Part shown: piece by piece, positions 52,065 through 64,000 of the stretch
Layout of the letters: each line of letters begins with the position of its first letter
Position numbering within the stretch: position 1 is the first letter of the stretch
Assembly (NCBI GenBank): GCA_022829145.1
Contig: CM040752.1
Coordinates: 27,327,586-27,391,585 of the forward strand
Direction: 5' to 3'
DNA length: 64,000 nucleotides
DNA from: Albula goreensis
Lineage: Eukaryota; Chordata; Actinopteri; Albuliformes; Albulidae
Notes under the pieces: generated by a model
What the model saw: only the letters and a program-made list of their open reading frames with translations
Databases searched by the model: none
Told to the model about the DNA's origin: nothing
Program-made: the position numbers and the translations under genes

Positions 52065-55000
52065 CTGTGAAAGGAAGTTAAACAACGGAGGGTGAGCACC
52101 TTATTTCCTTTGAGAACACAGGATCCTTCCTTATCATTCTTAGCATGCACACACCAGCATACGCATGCATGGCCTGATGTTTTGGCTCTCTCTCAAACTG
52201 ATTGATTAAGCCACACGTCTCCATGGAGACATGTGGGCAAGGCTGTTTTGTCTGTGGTGGGGGGTGGATGGGGGGCAGCAGTGGTCAGGAGATGGTTAAA
52301 GTCAAAGAGGCAGAGGGGAGAGATAGATGGTGCAGTCTTTAGGTGCCTGGGTCACACACTGTCAGCTCAGCTCATCGTCTGGACGATGCATCGTGAAATC
52401 ACACAGGCAGAAAACACTTCCACAGCCACCCAGCCTCCGAAGCATGCATGGAACCACCAAAAAACACCTTGTGTCAGGACAGAGATATATGTGAAAAACA
52501 CGCTCCAGAGACGGAATTAAATCCCAGGGAAGGCCATCCCCTCTCACTCTGGAAGATAAGTAGGCTGGCTCCTTGCCTTCCTCATTAATCTCGACCCCTG
52601 CCTCCTGCTTTTCAAACTGAATGGGAGGGCAGGGGCGAAGGGAGCGGCCTCCCTGTCCACCCTGATAAGGTGATAATATATCTCCCTCTCATCCGCACAT
52701 GCTGGTAGTGATTGGGCCCGTTCTGAAGGGGTGAAAGGAAGGTAAAGATTGGGGGTGCAGGACATGCTCTCCCTCCACTGGGTCACAGCAGCCTACAAGG
52801 TCAACTGTGAAATGATCTGTGAGCATGCTCTGTACCCCTCTGCCCAGGGCTCTCAATTCTTTTATCACGCATCTATGTTAATGGTGAGCAGCTCCAGTCC
52901 AGAAGGGTTGGTAAATTTGCAGGCTTCTGTTTACCATTAGCTTTGACTCAACTGTCTGACAAGCTGTACACTCACAATCATGGACAGGGACACAGCTGTC
53001 ATGTTTATCATGCAAGTTATTTGTCAAATTAAATGACACAGAGTAGAAGCTGACATGAAATCCAGAGTTAGATGTGTCTACAGTTGATCTACATCTCCCA
53101 TCAGGCATCATTCCTGATTGTGATTCAGGTGTGTGGCCGAGGCAGGTTACATGTTTGGACCATAAATTTTCAGATGGGAGTACAGGGTTTAATCTGATGC
53201 TCCATGCAGGAACCATTTTTGGCCTCTGAAAAATACTGCCACACTGGCTCAGACATGCAGAGACTGATATTAAAATAGTCTCTCACACTGGCAGTTGCTG
53301 TACTATAATTTACTGTCAGTCAGACATTTGAGTCCCGATCTGTATTCTCTTTATAGGGGGTAACTGATTTGCATATGGAGCTTGGCACACTTTCAAAGTT
53401 CAAAGCACTCAGAGAATAGTTTTCACATTTGAGCATAATGCTTTGCTCAGAACAACTTGATATTATTTACTGCACAATAAAGAGATTTATTCATGTGGAA
53501 CACTCGGCGTATGCAGGCACTGGCTGCATATCCTTCACGGTTGTCTTGGAAAAACATTTTGTGCCTGTACATATTGTTCCAAATGATGGTTTGACCCTGG
53601 AAATTTCGACTCTCCACAGCACAAGATGAGGTCTCATATGGACGGAGATATATATTGTAACACAGGATAGTACTTTTGTTTTAGTTGAGGTTATTGGACC
53701 ACTGCTACTTTACCTCCTAATTGTTCTTATCCTGACCTGTTTTGCAGAACTGGCTTGAGAAAAACAGTTCTCTGTCAGTATTGCAAGACTGTTGAGTTTA
53801 CCAGACCACAGCTATTACTAATACTGACCCATCTTTCATAGTAGGCTTGAGAAAAACCAGTTCTCTATATATCACTATTGATGGCCAATAAAACTGTTAT
53901 GGGTGGCTTAGAGCTGCTCTTTATGTTTTAATTTCAAGGTGAGGCAAGGATTGGTTGTTTGTTTCCTTTTTTCTCTTCACCATTGTATTTTATGAAAAGG
54001 TTCTACAGACATACTATAAAATCCTTCAAACAATGTAAATCCCGTGACTGCATGAAGCTTCACAATTGCACAAAATGGTGCCAATTCTATAAACAGCAGA
54101 CAAGAATAAAAAAAGGACGCTTCAAATAATTTTGGAATAAGGACAGAAATACCCTTGAATGAAGTGCAGAAGCACGCTTTTGTTGCACAAGCAGAATTTG
54201 ATTTATTTAGACAAACAGCAAGAGATATGGGTGCAGCCCACAAGGGTGAAGTTCAGAACATGTCTGTGAGCTGTGAAGCATCGCACAACTATGGTGGATC
54301 TGGAGATTTGGAGGAGCAGCATAGGGGAATGAACAGGAAGGGGGGGTGGTGACGGTCCCGTCTCTCTGTGTCAGGAAGCTGACAGCATCCCTCCCACCCC
54401 TGACACCCCCACACGCTGACCCATTTGCCCCCATCGTTTTTCACTCCGACACTTTAATCAACGAGTCCAGCCACACAGCAGCGCCTCTCTCCTCTCTCTC
54501 CACCGCACGGCATCATGGGAGACGCCAGACTGAGGTGAGAACAGGGCAGGAATAGAGATGCTTCTCACAAGTTTTTTCACATTTATGATGAGCTTGTGCC
54601 CCAATACCATGATGACAGCAGCAGAAAGAGCGGAGCATTTTTCAGGTAATACCAGTGATTTATTCACCATGACAAAATGAATATAAATCGTTATAAACTA
54701 ACTGCATTCCCAGGATCAAGTTTTCTGCATAGGAGTTCTTGCGCATTTCACCCACTGACTTGAACATCCACTGGTATCTAGAGAGAGAATAATGCTTGGA
54801 ACAGTATATCAGAATTCATAACTTAATAAGACAGCCTTGAGGTTTCAGACCAAGTTTGCACAGTGTTGGCACCTTTATAGACTGGCGCCAGAATGACACG
54901 CTTCAAAGGGTTAAATACCTTTCTAATCTTGTAGAGGTATATTAGATAATACACATATGGAATTAAACAAAAAAGAAAACAACTAAATAAGTAAAAACCT

Positions 55001-56191
55001 CCCAAATACACTGACCACATATACTGTTATATTTTTAAAATACCACATTCTTGGTGATACAACACTCTTGGATTTATAATCGACACATGCAAAACACTCT
55101 TTATGGCCTTACTGACGCTTAATGGAAAGTTCCACTTTGGTGAGTTGCATTATTGAACAGAATGAAATAAAGTGCTAGAGGTTGTTATCTAAGCAATAAA
55201 GCCAAGCACCCACGGGGCTCCTCCAACACTCACAAATGTGAAAACAACCAATCTGAATCAATCTGATAGCTTCATCATTGCCTTTTAAGGTTCACACCAG
55301 ATGCCCTCTTACCCTCATGGCTCTCCACTCAAGGGGCAATTCCAGCTCACATTCCACTTACTGCCTCCTTGGTGACTGCCTATAGCTTCTTTTTATCAGT
55401 GACGAGGAGGGGTATTGCTATGGAAACCAGGCACCGTGGTGGAGAACCTCATCTGGTCAAACAGGCGTCTGGGCTGCGCCTGTGAGTGTACGTCCTAGAT
55501 CCCAGCTGCCATTGGGTCACCAAGTCCTTTCTAATGTATAGGCAACTGATACACATGTGGGGGGAGGGCCTCAGTGTACAAAGCAATTAGGGACAATGCA
55601 AATCAAAGAAGAACTATTATAATTACAGAGGTTTTTCCTGTCAAAAAACACATGATAGACATGAACAGTTAAACAAATGGGAGTGCAGGGTGAAAGGGGT
55701 CTGATTGGTACAGTTAAACTAGGATAGTTAAAACTGTGACTTGGGATCACTTTATAAATAATCCAGTCAGAGTTGGGCTTAGGCATGTTTCATTTTATGT
55801 GCTTTGAGACAGAGATTTTCCCCCTTTCTGTTGTTGTTGACTCTGAGAAGAAATAGGCTGATCAAATTTTCATATTCCTTCTTGAATATAAGCTCTCCAT
55901 GCAGTACACATTGCATCCTTCATTGGAATTAAAAATTAAAACTGTCTCTCTCCCCCTCCCTCACTGTCCCCCCCTTCCACAGTGTTAATCACAGTGTGAG
56001 TGCAGAGGAAAGGCACAGGCACTCGGCCGGAAATAAAGCACGGCAGTGATGAAAATGGGATGCTTCTTTACTGAAGGCAGCATTTGGGCCACACAGCTGT
56101 CCCTGCACTACAGGAAGCGGGGAGACCGCACAGACCTGCGCTCTCTGGCATGTGGGATTGAAAAGAAACATTCAGCAGACCCTGAAATGCC

Positions 56192-56215
56192 ATATATATA
56201 TATATATATATATAT
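56192..56215. repeat. (TA)n microsatellite
   Basis: Twelve TA units. Confidence 0.95.
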
Positions 56216-59200
56216 GTATGTGGGGCAACAGGGATGGTGGGGTGGGGGGGTGCTCCTTTTGGGGTTTGTCGAGTTTGAAAGCAGCATCACATGAAAAGGA
56301 GGGATAAGGGACGGGACTCGTGCTGTGCACTGGAGCGGCGAGCAGAAACGCAAGACTGCGCGACCCTGGCCTTAACCCCGCACATGTGCGGAAACAGCCC
56401 TCAACGCATCGTAGTGCAAGGCATCGCTGGAGTAAGCACATCAGGATGTGGGAGAAACACACACAAGCACAATGGAGCAGGGGTCACCGGGCTTATCTGA
56501 GAAAGACTGGTTCGGGTGCAAGCTTTTACTCTAGCCCAATATGAAAACAACTGAATCCCCTCAACAAGGTCCCAGTTAAAGGTCATGATTAGTTGACAGG
56601 TTGAAGTTATTTCATTGCTGGGTTGGAACAAAAGCCTGCACTCATACCGGCTGTTCTCTGATGAAACTAGTGACCACTGCAGTGGGGGATATAGATGCAT
56701 GATTTGTGCTTTTGACTCTTGTGCATGTTACAGTATTGACTGAAGGCCCTGTGATGCCCTGCAGTACCTCTGATTATAATGCATGATCAGAGGTAACTCA
56801 GTCAATGATGGGCCTTGTCCAGATATTGTCTCTCATCCTCACCATCCTCACTGTGGATCTTTTAATCTCAGGATAGGCCACGCATAAAGAGGGAGGTATA
56901 TGCAAAACGTGTGCCCGTTTGGAAGGCCACCCCCTCACAGGGGCCAGGATCAATAATTCAATCTCTGATCAATAATTCAGATGGGTGCAGGGACGGGTGG
57001 AGAGCAAGGCAGTGCGGGTGGCGTGGGGGTGGGGCTGCGGGAGGGGCAGGGAGCTCTCACAGTCCACTCAGGTCCAAAGGTTTGGACCTATGGCCAGGCT
57101 CAGGACCCAGTGGGACAACTTCTTCTGTGACCCCCCAATAAATACGTTTTACAGGATCTTCATGGGGGAGAGAGGGGGATAGAATCTCAATCTCCTGAAC
57201 TTTCTAGACAGATCACAGAGGTGGCAAACTAGCTCAGATAGGGGCATCCTAGTTACTGCTGTAAGATGAATACAGTTGCATTATTGTGAGTGTGTCAGGG
57301 TAACCGCCATGTCACTAAAACTGAATTTTATTGTGAACAAATGTATGTTCACATTTAGTGTATTACAGTGTTGGAGGTGAAAGTAAAGGAGGTAGAAATC
57401 ATTTCTCATCTTTCAGCCCAATACCCCTGATGAAACCAAGCTCTATTTTTCTCTCAGAAAAACAGGATTTTAGATTAAAACTGCTCCCCCTCTCTCTCTC
57501 TCTCCCTCTCTATCTGACTGATTCAGGGCACATGTCTGGCAGGTAAAGAGGGATTTCAATTTCTACTTGATCAGAGCAAATTTGATCTGCTTAACACAAG
57601 CTCACTTTTCCTCCAGCCTTTCCCTTTGTGTCGATCTGTTCCATCCCTCTTTCATTGCTGTCTTTCTTTGCCTTCCCTTCATTTCCCCACATTTTTCTCT
57701 CCATATTTTTATCCATTGCACTCTCTGTCATTCTTCCTTTCTCTCTTCCTCTCTCACTCCGACGTTTTACCAGAGCTCCTGGTGGCAATGAACTGCAATC
57801 CATTAACAGAGTCGAACTGGCTTGAAGTGGCATCTTGTCCTACATACACACTGAATGATAATAATGGGGGAAAACTTTTAATGAAATATTCAACAGAAAC
57901 TGGCAAAAGCTCACCCTAACATAGCCTGAATTTTTAATAGGGGTTTTATAGAGAGACATACTTTTGTGTGCAATTGTTTTCTGTGTGAGCATAAACAGTC
58001 TACAGCTGGAGGATATGAAACATAGAGAAGAATGGCACTTTTCTGCGCTGATTTCTGTGTTTGAGTGAGTCAGGAAAAAAGAGGTCACCACATTTGTTGC
58101 ATTTCCAGCTCTAGAAATGTATTTGGAATGAAGCTTTGGCAAGATCATGTAATGAATAAAGAGAAAGCAACAGTGACAGAAAAGGTCCTGTAAAAGCAAT
58201 TTCTGCACAACAGACGCAGACAAACCCACCATTCACCAACAAGTAATTTGCATTCTTGGTATCGTCACAATCTCTGCTCCAGAAAGACCTCTGTCCAAAC
58301 GGCACAGGCAGAGTGGAATGCAAGCAATGCAGAGCTCACTGGCACACAGCACATGCTGAATCAAACCCATTCACTGAAGAGCAGCACCAGTGAAAAGCTA
58401 GGAGAGAGCTAGAGCAAGAGAGGGAAGGAGGGAGGGAAAGAGAGAGAGAAAGAGGGGAAAAAATGGGGTTGCTGATTCAAGGAGCAGCTCTCTTGTGGCC
58501 ATTGCACCAGCATTGCATGTACTGAGTATCTTCTCTGAGAGCAATGAACTCACACTGTGAAACACTGGGAGCTGGAGCAGAAGCAGAGTGAGCAGTGAGG
58601 GTGGTGGGGTGGGGAGGGGATGGTGCTGGGAGGTGGTGGGAGGGCAGGTGGGGGTGGTGGTTGGCACAGTTTCAGTCCGGACGGTTAGACGTTGTTTACA
58701 GACAGAAGAACCCACAGATGACGTGTGTTTTGGGTGTGTGGGGTGGGGGGGAGGTAGACAAGTAGGCACTAGAAGCTTGATTTGGCAACAAGCACCCCGC
58801 AGGTTTTGGGTTAAAAAAAAAAGGCTACGCCCCTGTGACATGACACATGATCCGTTCTGGTCTTCCGTTAGAGCTGTAGGCACGTTACAGTGACGGTGCA
58901 TGGTAGTGCTTCACCGGGTGAGTCAGGAACCACGCAGGTGTGACTGTACAGGAAGTTCCCAGTCAACTACCTGAGCGTGAGCGCACTGACGTCAAACCGG
59001 GGGAGAGAGGGGCATGAATAGGGTTTAGTGATATGAATCTGACAAAACACGAGTCTGCTAGCTTCTACGCTGGAAATGACTTGGTGTGATCATGTATCAG
59101 CAGCCTCAGGGGATGAGTAACTGACTCTCAATTGCCCTCCCAAAAAACCATTTTGGTGAAATTCCACACAAATACTACATTATAAGACATAAAGAGCCAT

Positions 59201-59911
59201 TTATCCCTGTCTTGTTAACTACTCCTTAGCTAACAAGATAAAAGGGTAAAAATCTAGGGCAGTCTTTTCGATACTGTAACTACACATATTTTACTCAAAA
59301 AGAGTTACTGAGATGATAACCAAAAAGGTTAGTGGCAAAGTGTTTTGGCAATCAGACCCAGGACAGATCAAAGATTTACATCCAGTTATGCAGATCCTGG
59401 ATAATTTAATCTAAGGTTAAGATTGGGTTATGGGTTTGCTGAAAAGGCAGCACCGCAGAGCACAGTTTAGGGTTTTAAGCTGAGCTGGTGTTGAACTCCA
59501 TGTATAATGATCAGTATTGACTGATCATTTGATTCATCTGGCCAGGTTTAGCCTGGTGGGTGCAGTGTGCAAACCTCAGCTTTACTGTATTACGCTACCA
59601 AGCTTTATGAAAGATTTATTTCTACATTAAAATATGCATGTTTTCATTATTGGTACCCTGCAATATGCATTTCTAAAATAAATATTATAAGCTTCATTAG
59701 ACCACATAATAGCAGCAAGATTGGTGTAATTGCTGAAGATCAAGTGACTGTTCAAATGAACCTCAGGGATATTCTACAGAACCAGTTTTGAAGTGTAATC
59801 TTTATAATCCATCTCGGGTTTCAGCAGCAGTTACTCAGCTAGGAAACTGACCCTTTGACCCTCGACCATGAGTGCAGAGTTCAAACTAATACTCCCTCCT
59901 CCTTGCTCACA

Positions 59912-59935
59912 GACACACACACACACACACACACA
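59912..59935. repeat. (CA)n microsatellite
   Basis: About 24 bp of CA repeat, directly upstream of an exon-like segment at 59958. Confidence 0.95.
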
Positions 59936-60954
59936 ATTTCCATGAGGTTTTTCTCAGACGTTTCCAAGCACTCATCATCTCGGGTATTCCCGTGGGTGTG
60001 TTTGGTGTCTGGAGCGATCCGGATTTGGCCCGGGATGCAGGTAAGAGGATTGTTACCTCAGAGCGGGTGCTCCTCTCTGATTACTGAGACAAATGAGCAG
60101 CGGTGACAACGGCTGCCTGGTCTTTTACTAATCTCCTCCGCACAGATCCCAATATCCGTCCCAGTCATCATCTCACATCCCCCACCGCACTCACACCCCT
60201 CTCCATGACACAGCTAAAGAAAGAAAAAGCAGCAGATGACCAAAGACTGCCAGGGAATTGCTGATCAGATTGTTTTTTATCTATGCATGTGAGCTAGCCT
60301 CATACACATATGAAGATATGAGCTGATTCACCTTGACGACGAGTGCAGCAACCGTGAGTCATGGCTGGGGCTGGAGCCAACAACCCACAGGTGAGGAGTC
60401 TATTACCGTAACAACAGACTCAGATACGCCTTTCCAATTTATGCAAAGTCATCACCTTCACCAACTCATTGAGGCGAGTTTGAGTTCAGGGTTTGATTGC
60501 CAGTTATTAGGGCCTCAGCTGTCTGCCTGCTCAGCTCGCCTGACATACTGCTGCACAGGCATGCTGCGCAACTACAGAATCTTTATTTGACTGCAAGAGA
60601 CAAATAAACTAGAGGCAAACCGGGTGGAAACAAAGCCCCCAAGTCTGGCAGGTGTCTGCCACATCTAACAGTTTTGTGAATGTGAAATGACCTGAAACTG
60701 ATCTGAAGTCAGTGCCGATGGTGTCATTTTGAAATGGGGGATAGATGGGGGGGAAAAAGATGACCAATCAACCAATGACTTAAACTTTATTTACTACATG
60801 ACCCCATCATAACAGAGCACTTAATAAAATTGAAAGCATGGAATTCATAAGGATTCACGAGATTAACTATAGATCTGTAAACCTGAAAAAGCAGATCAAA
60901 ATGGCAGAGGATAAGAGTGTAATGATGAACTGGATAAAGTGGATTCATTAAACT

Positions 60955-61197
60955 TACATTTCATTACACTGTAGGCATTTAGCTGACTCTCTTACCAAGA
61001 ACAATTTGCATAGATAACATTTTCCACACAATTTATTTATACAGCTGGCTATTACCAGAAGTAATTCTGGAAAGTACTTTGCTCAAGGGTACACAATGCC
61101 TACACTGACCTATAGTACCTGCCCTGTGAGAGGAACCTGCAACCTTTGAGTTATGAGGCCAGTTTCCTAACCATTATGTTGTTATACCACGCTGTCT
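60955..61197 (-). mobile_element. tRNA-derived SINE, diverged, minus strand
   Basis: Read on the minus strand it has a box A-like region ending GGTTAGGAAACTGG, box B GGTTGCAGGTTCC (61132-61144), the CCTTGAGCAAAGTACTT block, and a 3' end CAGCTAAATGCC followed by GTAATGAAATGTAA. The order and the 3' tail match the SINE at 49010-49218, so both belong to SINE families sharing one LINE-type tail. This copy is more diverged. Confidence 0.8.
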
Positions 61198-61199
61198 GC

Positions 61200-64000
61200 A
61201 AATGTAAACTTTGGAGTAAGCTTGTCCAGTGGGCTTAAAAATGGCCTGACAAGCACTCAGAAAAAAATGCTGCCCAACCAACCTCTCCTGAACAAGTCAG
61301 TGATTGAATTATTTAGAAGCATTTATATGTAACAAGTGTGCATGTCAGGGGTTTGAAACCGAGGTGGGAAACTGCTGGCGTAGTCTCCAGCACGGCATTT
61401 TTCCTCAGCTGCCCCAGAAAATAAAGCATTGGATTAAAACAAAAACTGGGTTAAGGTTGCTTTCTCAGCATTTACATGTAAAAAAATAATGAGTCAAAAA
61501 AAAAAAACCCTGCTTGTCCCCCAAACCCAGTCAACATTTTTTATATGTGATTTTGTGGGATGACAATCAGAATTAACGATTGTGCGAAATGCACCTGCAG
61601 ACGCACGCTCAGACAGATTAAAGCCTTTTGTGCAGCGTTACTGGCTATCAAAGGGATTTAAATGTCCAAATACACTTGCATTATCCCTCTAACTTCCAGA
61701 GCTTGCAGGGGGGCAAACAGCCACAAACAGTGGTCAAGCCCTCAGTTCTTCTTCTTTTACCAGTGTCTGTTTAGAGAAAGGAGTGTTCCTCTCCCCTGTG
61801 TGCGTGTGTTTTTGTCTGTTCTGCTGTAATTCTGGCAGGCAGCATTATCACGAAAAACATAGTCACAGGCTGATGCAAGAAATGCAGAACTAAGCACCGC
61901 AGCAATTTTTCATGGGCATTAACTGAAATAAAAGTGGAGTAGATTTTGCATTTTTAATCAGAAGGGGATTTAGCCACTGAAAAGATCCTTCACCGATGAA
62001 TGAATGAAGGTACGGGAGGGGAGGGGAGGGGGCCCAGAATAGATGTTGTTCTTGTTCAGTTCTCCTTCTCTGAATACCCCGTCCCTCTCTGGGCTCCCAC
62101 TCCTGCTCCCTGAATGTCAATCGGGTCCCTTTTGCTGGCTCTTGCTAAAGGGGACATTCAATTTAACAACCAAGGGAGAGTTGTGTGTTCTACTTTAAGT
62201 AATGAATAAAAACAAAAAATAAACTCATTCAATTTCAGTGTATTATGATATTATGACACCCTCAAACACATGTTGCTTCAATAAACGTATTTTTCCAAAA
62301 TTAAGGACAAGGAATCATAGTGGTTGCATGTCCAAATGTTACATACATAACATTATGAATCACATACATATACAAGGTACAAACATTAAAACATACTTAT
62401 ATAAACACACACACACACATACATACAAAGGACAGGGAAATATGAAAATCCTTTGCCCACTAACTGAAACAGTAAATCATTACACAGTGTCAGTGCTGGT
62501 CAGTGCTGTCCACTGTGTTATATTAGCAGCTGTTCATTTCTGTCCCATAACAGGACACCAGCTGTATCCTGGAGGACCCCCCTGACAGCTGGTGCCAGCC
62601 GACCCCAGCGATGATCAGAATGACAGCCACGTGATGGTGGAACCACCAAATGTGCCACTCAGGACTCAGTCGCCACAGGCCACACTTGCTGGTGTGAACC
62701 CTAAACTTTGGAGTCCATTCTTTGCAATTTAAACTTTTCTTGGGAATGTTACAATCTTAGAAGGAGTGATATGGAACAAGTATGTCATAGGTACTACAGA
62801 GAGCCAGGTGCATCCTACAGCTCACAGCTGAGAGGGAACCAGGACGGCGAATGAGTGCGCCCATACCGATACAGCTACACGCCTGCATACGATGTGCGTG
62901 CATGCAGCAATGAACACAGATACAGAAACACACACTAGCATGCACACATACAAATACACTGGCAAGCATGCACATTGTGTATGCACGTAAACTCATAGTA
63001 CCAGGGGTAACCCTGTCTGCAGATCCACACTCAGTTCTGCCTCCTGTGGCAGGTCCAGTCTCTCAGTCTCTCTGTCTTATCTAAGAAAAACACCTGTAGT
63101 CCACTAGGAAATACTGTCAGCATACAGCTGAGGGAAGCAGAGTGGGGGGCCAAAATTTCAAAACACAGAGCCAATGTTGAACAGGATTGGAACAGGATGG
63201 CAGTGGAGTGCTAGTGAAACATGTTAATGCAGAAAATGAAAGTCTTTAGCAAAAGAGGAAGAAATGAGAGTGAACAAAAAAGGCAGAGGAATGTAGACAG
63301 GCTGCCCATCAAAACAGAAGTGAAAGGGAAGGGCAGAGGGAACCAATGGGAGAGAGAAAACTGGGAGAGTTTAAGTGGCCTATACGCTCTGCCAAGTTAC
63401 TAACTCTCTCTAATGTCATTATTTTTTTCTATTCAATTTTTTTTAGAATTCTAGCAAGCCTTAATAATAGTAATATAACCTTATACGTCTAAAATTACAC
63501 TTTTTTAGCAACTGAGAAAAATACTGTTTTAAAGACCTGCACAACATTGAATTTTGTTTTGAATAAGCTTTATTAGTCACAGTGCCATGAAACATTGACT
63601 GTACTCAATGACGTCTGTAATATCCCTGTCAGGGACTCCCAGCTCTGTCTATGATGATCAATAAACTGGGACTTTTGGAGGGCAATCAAGGGCCTTTCCA
63701 GGCTCATAACTGACCTCATAATATGACATAAGCAGGCAGAGTCTCAGAGGGAAGCCAGTCTGACCTGGGTCACATATCCAGCAGTCAATTAACCAATAAC
63801 CGATCGAGTTAAGCGTGTCACACACTACAGCAAGAGACATGAGCTTCACAGTTCCATGGCAGCTCACTACTGTGAATTCTCTTCGCAGGGGACTGTGAAT
63901 CAACATTTGAAAAAACAAATTAATGTTGGAATTGCAGAGAGGTGAATTTTCTTTCCTCAGACACACTCAGAATCAAGTGTTAGCAGCTGGAACTGGAAAA
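61200..64000. other. intergenic, no gene seen
   Basis: Contains a short CA repeat near 62404-62420 and G-rich patches near 62015-62032. No exon-like unit with supported borders was recognised up to the right edge. Confidence 0.45.

Larger units (their letters stand above)
52090..60950. other. intergenic, no gene supported
   Basis: Nearly 9 kb without a gene I can defend. Two weak exon-like spots on the plus strand (54515-54534 and 59958-60040) are described as findings. A 167-codon minus frame at 58398-58901 is low-complexity Pro/Ser/Leu sequence from GT-, GA- and G-rich DNA. Words such as TGATAAGGTGATAATATATC (52662) suggest possible enhancer content only. Confidence 0.45.

Noticed and set aside
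58398..58901. 167-codon minus-strand open frame
   Set aside because: Low-complexity Pro/Ser/Leu-rich peptide produced by purine-rich and G-rich repeats on the opposite strand.

Overview
The window is vertebrate nuclear DNA, almost certainly from a ray-finned fish and probably a teleost. It carries intron-rich vertebrate genes, two tRNA-derived SINEs with a 3' tail typical of fish SINEs, long CA/TA/GA microsatellites and small inverted-repeat DNA transposons. No bacterial, viral or organellar genes were seen. Roughly 4% of the window is coding.

Four protein-coding genes lie head to tail on the minus strand. Reading right to left they are nsfl1c (p47 cofactor of p97/VCP; 9 coding exons, 47939 to 41338, complete, about 373 aa), an MFSD2A-like 12-TM lipid transporter (14 coding exons, 39809 to 27124, complete, about 520 aa), fkbp1a (FKBP12; 4 coding exons, 25071 to 18605, complete, 108 aa) and sdcbp2 (syntenin-2; non-coding first exon near 15129, coding from 8117, running off the left edge at 575 with only the last coding exon missing). 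Every exon was read by hand from its frame, AG acceptor and GT donor, and the phases of all junctions agree. Gaps between genes are about 1.5-2 kb.

The order nsfl1c - MFSD2-like - fkbp1a - sdcbp2 is the main result. In human 20p13, NSFL1C, FKBP1A and SDCBP2 are neighbours with no MFSD2 gene. In human 2p23 the paralogues UBXN2A, MFSD2B and FKBP1B lie together. The window therefore looks like the full ancestral block, keeping an MFSD2 copy that mammals lost from the 20p13 side. That copy reads closer to MFSD2A than to MFSD2B and has changes at positions I recall as functionally important.

Within the transporter gene, one exon has a 104-bp GT repeat (mRNA sense) ending 7 nt before its 3' splice site, and a 1.1-kb inverted-repeat transposon, itself carrying a hAT-like insert, lies about 55 nt upstream of another acceptor.

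The right 16 kb (47.96-64 kb) has no gene I can support. It holds two SINEs, several microsatellites and a few unproven exon-like segments. The genes are not a pathway; they are neighbours by descent.
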